A stretch of DNA of 64,000 nt, from the NCBI GenBank assembly GCA_937901255.1, contig CALCHN010000060.1:7914-71913 (forward strand), given 5' to 3'. The notes under the pieces are model-generated. The model did not search any database. It was not told the origin of the DNA and saw only the letters and a list, made by a program, of their open reading frames with translations. The stretch comes from an uncultured Flavobacteriales bacterium. Lineage in GTDB: Bacteria; Bacteroidota; Bacteroidia; Flavobacteriales_E; Vicingaceae. Every line of letters begins with the position of its first letter. Positions within the stretch are counted from its first letter, which is position 1. Below are positions 8,822 through 15,328 of the stretch, piece after piece. The translations under genes were made by a program, and so were the position numbers.

Positions 8822-10069
8822 ATGAAAACAAATTACTTTTTATCACTACTGTTAACTTTATCAACATCATTAACATTTGCACAATGGGCAGTAAACCCTA
8901 GTCCTGTAGCAGGATATTATTACGTAGATGACATACATTTTATTGATAATAACATAGGCTTTATGGGAGGGATAACTGCGCTTATAGGAGGGAACGGGAA
9001 AATAAGTAAAACAACGAATGGCGGATCTTCTTGGACAGATGTTTTTAGTGTTGCAGGAAAAACAGTTAATGATTTTTATTTTGTTAACTCGAACTTAGGA
9101 TTTGCAGTTGGAGCAGGTGGGTTAATAGCCAAAACAACTGATGGTGGCAATAATTGGAATTCCCAAATTTTTATTAATCCTAATACGAGTATACCTGAAG
9201 CTTTTATGTCGGTTTATTTTGTTGATCAAAATATTGGATATATTGCCGGAGGTTATTATGAAATGATGGTGTTAAAAACTACAGATGGTGGTGCTAACTG
9301 GACTCCACTTACAATGCCATCATATTTTCAACGATTAAAATCAGTATTTTTTACAGATGCTAATACTGGTTATATTGGTGGTGGTGATGATACTGGAGGA
9401 GGAACAGGGAAAGTTTATAAAACAGTTGATGGAGGAGCTACTTGGGATTCTTTAGTTACAGGAATTTATAATAATTATTTTAATACTATTGTTTTTACAG
9501 ATGCAAATAATGGAGTAATTGGGTGTGATGTTAATGGCTTACTTATAAAAACATCTGATGCAGGACAAAATTGGACACAAGTTACTAATCCCGCAGGAAC
9601 ATCATCTGTTCAAGAATTAAGTTTTGTTAATGCTAATTTAGGATATGCATGTATATTAAATGGTAGAATTATTAAAACTACTGATGGAGGTAATAATTGG
9701 ACGCTTGATGCAAATGTTAACCCAAATATGTCTGCTTTATATTCTATCTCTGTTCCCACATCTAGTTATGGTGCTTCAGCTGGATTGTTTGGTTATTATG
9801 CAGAACTAACAGGCTCTACAGGTATTGATATGATGGTTGGTAATGATGATGAGTTATCTATTTATCCTAATCCGACAGCTAATGTTCTTAATATAAATGT
9901 AATGGATGAGATAGAAAAAATAATTATTTATGATATAACAGGTAAAGTACAAAATGTTAATTTAATCAGTGCTGATAAAATTGATGTATCTAACTTAACT
10001 GAAGGTATATATACTATACAATTTATCTTAAAAGATAAATTATTACACACTCGATTTATTAAGAATTAA
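8822..10069 (+). CDS. T9SS-secreted BNR/Ycf48-like repeat protein
   Basis: 415 residues: signal peptide (to about residue 20, ...TFAQW), about six propeller repeats each containing a KT(T/V)DGG..W motif with intervening 'vyFvdxnxGyigG' strands, then a type A T9SS sorting domain (LSIYPNPTANVLNI...LTEGIYTIQF...HTRFIKN). It should be exported through the type IX system and anchored or released at the cell surface. A strong terminator follows, so it closes the gene run started by the TPR/LuxR regulator. The ligand is unknown. Confidence 0.85.
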   Translation: MKTNYFLSLLLTLSTSLTFAQWAVNPSPVAGYYYVDDIHFIDNNIGFMGGITALIGGNGKISKTTNGGSSWTDVFSVAGKTVNDFYFVNSNLGFAVGAGGLIAKTTDGGNNWNSQIFINPNTSIPEAFMSVYFVDQNIGYIAGGYYEMMVLKTTDGGANWTPLTMPSYFQRLKSVFFTDANTGYIGGGDDTGGGTGKVYKTVDGGATWDSLVTGIYNNYFNTIVFTDANNGVIGCDVNGLLIKTSDAGQNWTQVTNPAGTSSVQELSFVNANLGYACILNGRIIKTTDGGNNWTLDANVNPNMSALYSISVPTSSYGASAGLFGYYAELTGSTGIDMMVGNDDELSIYPNPTANVLNINVMDEIEKIIIYDITGKVQNVNLISADKIDVSNLTEGIYTIQFILKDKLLHTRFIKN

Positions 10070-10090
10070 ATAGTAATTAAAATCATTATT

Positions 10091-10123
10091 AAGAAGGCTG
10101 GATAATTCCAGCCTTCTTCATTT
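10091..10123 (+). terminator. Rho-independent terminator after the T9SS BNR gene
   Basis: Perfect 11-bp stem AAGAAGGCTGG / CCAGCCTTCTT with a six-base loop (10091-10118), followed by CATTT. Confidence 0.85.
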
Positions 10124-10182
10124 AAGCAATAATGATGTCCTAAATACTAATGTATAAAATCTTTAAGCCTCAAATAAATAAC

Positions 10183-10190
10183 TAACTTTG
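10183..10190 (+). promoter_or_regulatory. TAnnTTTG promoter box
   Basis: TAACTTTG, 26 bases before the ATG at 10217. No clear upstream TTG. Confidence 0.5.
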
Positions 10191-10216
10191 TGTGAAAGAA
10201 CAAATTCTATTTAAGT

Positions 10217-10924
10217 ATGAAAAAACAGATTACCTTATTCGCATTTATCGGATTGTTAGCTCAATTTACAATAGCACAAGACACCACAAAAACAGTAAAA
10301 CCGATACATTTTAAAGGTGTTATTTTCGATTCGGATAGTTTTTCTATTCCGCTAAAAGGCGTAAATGCTACCATTAATAACAAAAAAGGATTTTCTACTA
10401 ATCAAGATGGAAATTTCAGTATAGCTGTTTTTCCCAACGACACCATTAATTTTACGTATGTGGGTTATCATCCGCTTAAAATTTATATTCCAGATACTTT
10501 GAAAGGAGGAAATTTAACAGCAAAGTTTTTTATGGTGAGTGATACCATCAATTTGGCTGAACATTATGTTTTTTCAGATGATGGTTATGATAATTTTAAA
10601 AAATCTTTTTTAGATATGGAAGTGCAGCCGAACAGAGATTTGACCAATGCTAAAAACAATATTTATTTGTCTTTGTATGAAGCTAAAACCACTCAAGGCA
10701 ACTGGACAGCTGAGGATAATGCCAAAAATGCCATCAAACAAGAAGAATATAAAGTAATCTATAAAGGGTCTATTCCTCAATTCCAAATTGTAGATGTGGT
10801 GTTAATATCTACCAGTATTCTGGAGCATGTAGCCACAGGAAAAATGAAAGAAAGAGATTTTTATATAGAGTTAGTTAATCTTCAAAACCAAAGTAACTTG
10901 ATTTATTCTAAATCTGTGGAGTAG
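10217..10924 (+). CDS. Exported carboxypeptidase-regulatory-like domain protein
   Basis: 235 residues with a signal peptide (...FTIAQ), then one CarboxypepD_reg-like beta-sandwich (about residues 32-110: FKGVIFDSDS...PLKGVNATINNKKGFSTNQDGNFSI...TYVGYHPLKI). The C-terminal half is a helical extension of unknown type. In Bacteroidota this domain is common at the N-terminus of TonB receptors, but here it occurs without a receptor. Probably periplasmic or associated with the outer membrane. It has its own promoter box and stands as a single gene. Confidence 0.7.
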   Translation: MKKQITLFAFIGLLAQFTIAQDTTKTVKPIHFKGVIFDSDSFSIPLKGVNATINNKKGFSTNQDGNFSIAVFPNDTINFTYVGYHPLKIYIPDTLKGGNLTAKFFMVSDTINLAEHYVFSDDGYDNFKKSFLDMEVQPNRDLTNAKNNIYLSLYEAKTTQGNWTAEDNAKNAIKQEEYKVIYKGSIPQFQIVDVVLISTSILEHVATGKMKERDFYIELVNLQNQSNLIYSKSVE

Positions 10925-10948
10925 TGCGGCTTTCGGAAAGGTTTATAC

Positions 10949-11366
10949 TGATGAAAGAGAATGATAAAATTGGGGTTGGACAATAAAAAATATAACTATC
11001 CATGGCTAAAAATAAAGTTCTTAAAGTAAAGAGTGTTGAAATAAAAGCATTGTCAATTAATGATTTAGATTATATAAGCATAACCGACATTGCCAAGCAA
11101 AAAAACCCTTTAGAACCAAAAGATGTAGTAAAAAACTGGATGCGTTTAAAGAATACGATTGAATATTTAGGGTTATGGGAGAAATTAAACAATCCTACAT
11201 TTAAAGGGGTCGAATTCGACCCCCTTTTTAATGAGGCGGGAAGTAATGCTTTTACATTGAGTCCAACTCGTTGGGTAGAGCTTACAGGTGCTATTGGAAT
11301 TATTACAAAAAATCATTGTAGCACTTTCAGCAACGGATAGGTTGATGAAGGAGATTGATAAAATTG
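10949..11366 (+). repeat. Imperfect direct repeats flanking the KilA-N fragment
   Basis: A 24-base segment at 10949-10972 recurs at 11343-11366 with two mismatches (shared core GATAAAATTG). The pair brackets the truncated KilA-N gene and suggests a duplication or deletion event. Confidence 0.7.
11002..11340 (+). pseudogene. Truncated KilA-N domain protein
   Basis: 112 residues. The KilA-N DNA-binding core is clear (DYISITDIAKQKNP, KDVVKNWMRLKNTIEYLGLWE, NEAGSNAFTLSPTRWVE), but it ends abruptly after TGAIGIITKN, where family members usually continue. A second-frame tail (11318-11377; ALSATDRLMKEIDKIEFV then TAG) could be the remains of the original C-terminus after a deletion or frameshift. 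KilA-N proteins are typical of phage and mobile DNA, so this is probably a decayed mobile gene. A short functional protein cannot be excluded. Confidence 0.65.
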
Positions 11367-11431
11367 AATTTGTATAGAGATGCCAACGTTTCTCAGCCAC
11401 ACACATTTGTAAGTCGATCTAGCCTCCTCAT

Positions 11432-11456
11432 AGCGTAGTATTTGCTACGCTTTTTT
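11432..11456 (+). terminator. Terminator hairpin, copy 1
   Basis: AGCGTAG - TATTTG - CTACGCT followed by a T-run. It would end transcripts from the KilA-N region. Confidence 0.75.
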
Positions 11457-11489
11457 ATACTTTTAGCTTTCTATTACAAAGTAAAAACA

Positions 11490-11570
11490 TCTTTGATGTT
11501 ATTGTGTTCATTTATTGTCGAGCTAATAAAGAAATTTGTGTCATTTGTGATAATTTGTGTGTAAAAGTTG
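11490..11570 (+). repeat. Dispersed repeat E, copy 1
   Basis: Palindrome AACATCTTTGATGTT followed by TTTGTGATAATTTGTG-type sequence. A related inverted copy lies at 46530-46645. Confidence 0.55.
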
Positions 11571-11574
11571 TTCT

Positions 11575-11601
11575 AAGCGTAGCATTTGCTACGCTTTTTT
11601 T
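11575..11601 (+). terminator. Terminator hairpin, copy 2
   Basis: AAGCGTAG - CATTTG - CTACGCTT followed by a T-run, nearly identical to the hairpin at 11432. It lies just past the 3' end of rsmG, but its T-run faces the plus direction. Confidence 0.7.
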
Positions 11602-11612
11602 AAGAAAAACGG

Positions 11613-12236
11613 TTACTTCACTCTAGTATAAGCCACAACTTTGGTTTCAAAAAAATCTTCTTTAAAAAAGTCGGAGATAGGAAAGACTTCTACTTTTTTG
11701 TTGCTTTCGGCAATTTCTTCAGCTAAATCGCCACCTTTTAAAAACAAAATGCCATTTTTAAGCTCGTGTTCGCCATTAGGCAAGAGCTTGCCTTTTACCC
11801 AAGGTAAAAATTTTGCAATTCGTGTTACTGCTCGGGTAACTATAAAATCAAACTGTCCGTTAACATCTTCCGCTCGTTGGTGGTAAGCTTTTATGTTGGT
11901 TAAGCCTAATCTGTCTGCAATTTCGTTTACCACTTTAATTTTTTTACCAATAGAGTCAACTAACACAAATTGGCAGTTTGGGTACAAAATAGCCAATGGA
12001 ATTCCCGGAAAACCACCGCCTGTACCTACATCTAACACTTTTGTGCCGTCTTTAAAATTGACCACTTTGGCTATAGCTAAGGAGTGCAATACGTGTTTTA
12101 GGTAAAGCTCGTCAATATCTTTTCTGGAAATCACATTAATCTGAGCATTCCAATCTTTGTAAAGTGGAGCCAATAGAGCAAATTGTGCTAATTGTTCCTC
12201 ACTTAAATCGGTAAAATATGTTGTTATCAGTTTCAT
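11613..12236 (-). CDS. rsmG: 16S rRNA (guanine-N7)-methyltransferase RsmG
   Basis: Methylates N7 of a guanine in the 530 loop of 16S rRNA using S-adenosylmethionine. The 207-residue protein has the GidB signature: VLDVGTGGGFPGIPLAI (SAM-binding motif I), VLVDSIGKKIKV and DFIVTRAVT. The start at 12236 (MKLITTYF) is preferred: a frame extending 20 codons further upstream translates repeat-like intergenic sequence (CATCAAAC-type). It is downstream of engB on the same strand, separated by a tandem repeat tract. Confidence 0.95.
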   Translation of the reverse strand: MKLITTYFTDLSEEQLAQFALLAPLYKDWNAQINVISRKDIDELYLKHVLHSLAIAKVVNFKDGTKVLDVGTGGGFPGIPLAILYPNCQFVLVDSIGKKIKVVNEIADRLGLTNIKAYHQRAEDVNGQFDFIVTRAVTRIAKFLPWVKGKLLPNGEHELKNGILFLKGGDLAEEIAESNKKVEVFPISDFFKEDFFETKVVAYTRVK

Positions 12237-12304
12237 TTGTTGTTTAAAGTTAAACGTTTGATGTTCGAGGTTTGATGTTTTTAATTCACACATCAAATCA
12301 TTTC

Positions 12305-12395
12305 TAAGTACTCCTAAATACTCCTAACTCTAAGTACTCTTAAATACTCCTAACTCTAAGTACTCCAGGCACTCTTAAGTATTCCTAAGTACTTT
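12305..12395 (+). repeat. Tandem repeat of TAAGTACTCC/TAAATACTCC/TAACTC
   Basis: A composite 26-base unit (10+10+6) occurs about twice, followed by degenerate units, and ends at the 3' end of engB. It separates engB from rsmG. Confidence 0.85.
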
Positions 12396-12995
12396 TTAGT
12401 TCCAAGTAGTATTAATCTCTTCAATATAATTTAAAATCTTTTCGCCACCTAATTTGCTTTCCGAAGAAGATGTAAACGAAGGAGGCATGCTTGCCCAGTA
12501 TTTTAGCATTTCTTTTTTATAATGCAATAAATTTTTATTCAACACCGAGCTGCTTATTTTGTCAATTTTTGTAAAAACGATGGCAAAAGGAACTTGTTTT
12601 TCGCCAAGCCATTCCATAAAATCTAGGTCGATTTTTTGTGGGGGAAGTCGAGAGTCTATTAGTACAAAAAGGTTTAATAAATTCTCTCTGGTTAAGATAT
12701 ATTCAGAAATAAAACCTTGCCATTTTAGCCTGTTTTTTTGTGATGTTTTAGCATAACCATATCCTGGTAAATCAACCAAATACCAATTATCATTAATTAA
12801 AAAATGATTGATAAGTTGTGTTTTTCCTGGAGTTTGAGAGATTTTAGACAGTTTTTTATTGTTGGTAAGATAATTTATTAAGGAAGATTTTCCCACATTA
12901 GACCTTCCTATAAAAGCGTATTCAGGCATGTTGGGTGCCGGACATAAGTCTAGTTTGGTATTGCTAATTACAAATTCTGCTGATTTAATTTTCAT
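12396..12995 (-). CDS. engB: Ribosome biogenesis GTPase YsxC/EngB
   Basis: 199-residue TRAFAC GTPase needed for large ribosomal subunit assembly. Visible motifs: G1 GRSNVGKSSL, G2/switch with SQTPGKTQ, G3 DLPGYGYA, G4 TKID, G5 region SS. The length is normal. It is transcribed away from mraZ and towards rsmG; the two probably share a transcript despite the repeat tract between them. Confidence 0.95.
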   Translation of the reverse strand: MKIKSAEFVISNTKLDLCPAPNMPEYAFIGRSNVGKSSLINYLTNNKKLSKISQTPGKTQLINHFLINDNWYLVDLPGYGYAKTSQKNRLKWQGFISEYILTRENLLNLFVLIDSRLPPQKIDLDFMEWLGEKQVPFAIVFTKIDKISSSVLNKNLLHYKKEMLKYWASMPPSFTSSSESKLGGEKILNYIEEINTTWN

Positions 12996-13023
12996 CTGTT
13001 TGTATTTTGTATTTTCTTAGTTT

Positions 13024-13158
13024 TAACCACATAGTCATATAGTGTTGTTGACTGATAAGAAATATATAGTTTCGTATAGATTATCTCGTCTTTGGCGAGA
13101 TGCGACTATGAATTTCTATCAAGAGTTTTCTATGAAAAACTATGCACCTATGTGGTTA
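13024..13158 (+). repeat. Inverted-repeat-bounded intergenic element
   Basis: TAACCACATAG (13024-13034) and its perfect reverse complement CTATGTGGTTA (13148-13158) bound a 135-base segment with an internal ATCTCG...CGAGAT hairpin. It occupies part of the 531-base gap between engB and mraZ. Related CTATGTGGTT text occurs at about 46670. The rest of the gap up to 13440 shows no gene. Confidence 0.65.
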
Positions 13159-13441
13159 TATTTATTGTTCTTTATCTGTCACATGTAACTCTTTTTGTGA
13201 TCATTCTTTTGTGTGAGAAACTTTTGCTCATGATTGTTTTATCACATTTTATAAACTTTTGTTCGTGGCTATTTCATGGGACAAATTTAGCTTAATTCAA
13301 ACAAACTTAATTAGTCTTCTGGAATAGAATTCAAAATGGCATTTCTCCCACTTTTTATCAACATTAAAATATATTGAAAATCAAATGTTTGTATGTTTTT
13401 GTTGTGCCAAAAACGGGCTTAAAACGCCAAAAGTTATCAAC

Positions 13442-13488
13442 AAAGTGGTAGAAAGTGGTAGAAAGTGGTAAAAAAGTGTCTATATTTA
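13442..13488 (+). promoter_or_regulatory. Four MraZ boxes and promoter upstream of mraZ
   Basis: AAAGTGG at 13442, 13452 and 13462 and AAAGTGT at 13473 form direct repeats with 10, 10 and 11-base spacing, the arrangement MraZ binds as a ring. TATATTTA (13481-13488) resembles a -7 box immediately after them, so bound MraZ would block the promoter of the whole cluster. Confidence 0.85.
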
Positions 13489-13526
13489 CATTTTAAAAAT
13501 TAAAAGCTTGAAGCAAAGTCTATTGT

Positions 13527-14003
13527 ATGGCAAATTTCATTGGAGAATTTGAGTGTAAGCTAGATACGAAAGGAAGATTAATGCTTCCTTCGGGTCTGAG
13601 AAAGCAGCTGGATCCAGCAGCTCAGGAGAAATTTGTCCTAAATCGAGGTTTTGAAAAATGTTTGGTATTGTATCCAAAAAATGAGTGGGAAGGAATTAGT
13701 GCTGAGGTAAACAAGCTAAATCAATATGTTAAAAAGAATCGAGATTTTATTCGGTATTTCTATAGAGGTGCATCAGAATTAACAGTTGATGCAACCGGAA
13801 GAATTTTGTTTCCCAAACAAATGTTGGGTTATGCGGGGGTGGTAAAGGAAGTGGTGTTGTTTGCCTATTCTAACAGAATAGAGGTTTGGGATGCGACAAC
13901 TTATAATAATTTGTTAACTGATGAACCGGATGATTTCTCCAGCTTGGCTGAAGAAGTGATGGGAGGTTCTAAAAACAACGGGCAGCATGACGAATTATCA
14001 TGA
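13527..14003 (+). CDS. mraZ: Transcriptional regulator MraZ
   Basis: 158 residues with two SpoVT/AbrB-like halves: FECKLDTKGRLMLPSGLRKQL and ELTVDATGRILFPKQML, each with the family's D-x-K/x-GR core. MraZ is an oligomeric DNA-binding repressor of the division and cell wall cluster that it heads; four candidate boxes lie 48-85 bases upstream. The stop lies 17 bases inside rsmH, so the two are translationally coupled. The C-terminal SKNNGQHDELS tail is charged and poorly conserved. Confidence 0.95.
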   Translation: MANFIGEFECKLDTKGRLMLPSGLRKQLDPAAQEKFVLNRGFEKCLVLYPKNEWEGISAEVNKLNQYVKKNRDFIRYFYRGASELTVDATGRILFPKQMLGYAGVVKEVVLFAYSNRIEVWDATTYNNLLTDEPDDFSSLAEEVMGGSKNNGQHDELS

Positions 14004-14895
14004 TCCTGTATTGCTTAAAGCGTCAGTTGATGGTTTGAACTTGAAAGGTGATGATGTGGTGGTGGATGTTACGTTTGGTGGAGGTGGTCACTCAAGGGAG
14101 ATTATTAAAAGGTTAGGTGATAAAGGTAAATTATATGGTTTTGATCAGGATGAAGATGCGGTAAAGAATAGTTTGGAGGATGAACGCTTTGTTTTGGTGA
14201 GACACAATTTTCGTTATTTGAAAAATTACTTAAAAATGTACAACGCCATTCCTGTTGATGCGGTGTTGGCTGATTTGGGGGTTTCTTCACATCAGTTTGA
14301 TGAAGGCGAAAGAGGTTTTTCGATTCGTTTTGATGGTCCGTTGGACATGCGGATGAATGTGAATGCCAAGCTAACGGCAAAGCAAGTGGTGAATGAGTAT
14401 GATGAGGAAAACTTGTTGAGAATTTTCAGGGCGTACGGAGAGATTAAAAATGCTTGGAAGTTGGTTCAGGAATTAATGAAAGCAAGAACATTGGCAGAAA
14501 TAAACACAACACAAGAGTTGTGCGAAGTGGCTCAAGCATGTGTACCAGGAAAAATGAGAAACAAATATTTAGCTCAGGTTTTTCAGGCATTAAGAATAGA
14601 GGTGAATGATGAGATGGGGGCTTTAAGATCGTTGTTGGAGCAATGTTATGAAGTGATAAAACCAGGAGGAAGATTGGTGGTAATAACTTATCACTCATTA
14701 GAAGACAGGATGGTGAAGAACTTTATAAAGAATGGAAAAATTGATGGGGAGTTGGAGAAAGATTTTTATGGAAACCCATTGTTGAAGTTTAAGGCAGTAA
14801 ATAGAAAGCCAATTGTGGCAACAGCAGAAGAATTGCAACAGAATAACAGAGCAAGAAGTGCCAAGTTAAGAATAGCGGAGAAGATTGGAAATTAG
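13987..14895 (+). CDS. rsmH: 16S rRNA (cytosine-N4)-methyltransferase RsmH
   Basis: 302 residues; methylates N4 of C1402 (E. coli numbering) of 16S rRNA. Motifs: YHDPVLL start, VVDVTFGGGGHSREI (SAM site), GFDQDEDAV, ADLGVSSHQFD, RGFSIRFDGPLDMRM and VITYHSLEDRMVKNF. It overlaps mraZ by 17 bases. The last codon and the TAG stop (AAT TAG) are already part of a GAAATTA heptamer array. Confidence 0.97.
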   Translation: MTNYHDPVLLKASVDGLNLKGDDVVVDVTFGGGGHSREIIKRLGDKGKLYGFDQDEDAVKNSLEDERFVLVRHNFRYLKNYLKMYNAIPVDAVLADLGVSSHQFDEGERGFSIRFDGPLDMRMNVNAKLTAKQVVNEYDEENLLRIFRAYGEIKNAWKLVQELMKARTLAEINTTQELCEVAQACVPGKMRNKYLAQVFQALRIEVNDEMGALRSLLEQCYEVIKPGGRLVVITYHSLEDRMVKNFIKNGKIDGELEKDFYGNPLLKFKAVNRKPIVATAEELQQNNRARSAKLRIAEKIGN

Positions 14896-14915
14896 AAATT
14901 AGAGATTAGAAATTA
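14888..14915 (+). repeat. Heptamer array GAAATTA across the rsmH stop
   Basis: Four 7-bp units (one GAGATTA variant). The first unit supplies the last Asn codon and TAG stop of rsmH. Confidence 0.85.
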
Positions 14916-14935
14916 TAACAATTAACCAAATAAAA

Positions 14936-15328
14936 ATGAACAAGTTTAAACAAAAAGAAAGCACTGAAAAGCAGGAGAAGGAGAAAAAGCCTTCTAGTCC
15001 TAACTTTTTTGTGTCGCTTATTTCGGGCAATTTCTTGGCAAAAGAAAATGTGGTGAGTTCGCTTCCTTTTGTTTTTTACTTGACGTTGTTGGGAATTCTG
15101 TACATCGCCAATGGGTATAATGCTGAAAAATTGGTGAGAGAATTAGATCAAGTAAATGATGACTTAAAAGAATTACGCTCGGAATATATTACTATAAAAT
15201 CAGATTTGAATTACGAAAGTAAGCAGTCTCAGGTAGCTGAGAAAACTGAAGCGTTTGGCGTGATGGAATCTATTGTTCCGCCAACAAAAATTAAGTTGTC
15301 CAAAAAAGAAATCGAAAACATTAAATGA
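14936..15328 (+). CDS. ftsL: Cell division protein FtsL-like
   Basis: 130 residues with a Lys/Glu-rich cytoplasmic head (1-40), one membrane helix (about 43-62, LPFVFYLTLLGILYIANGY) and a periplasmic coiled coil (LVRELDQVNDDLKELRSEY). This is the bitopic layout of FtsL, which bridges FtsQ/FtsB and FtsW/FtsI at the septum. The sequence is divergent, as usual; the assignment rests on position and topology. Its stop overlaps ftsI by four bases (ATGA). Confidence 0.85.
   Translation: MNKFKQKESTEKQEKEKKPSSPNFFVSLISGNFLAKENVVSSLPFVFYLTLLGILYIANGYNAEKLVRELDQVNDDLKELRSEYITIKSDLNYESKQSQVAEKTEAFGVMESIVPPTKIKLSKKEIENIK

Noticed and set aside
13092..13295. 67-codon plus-strand frame between engB and mraZ
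   Set aside because: It starts in the inverted-repeat element at 13024-13158 and has no protein-like composition or family signature.
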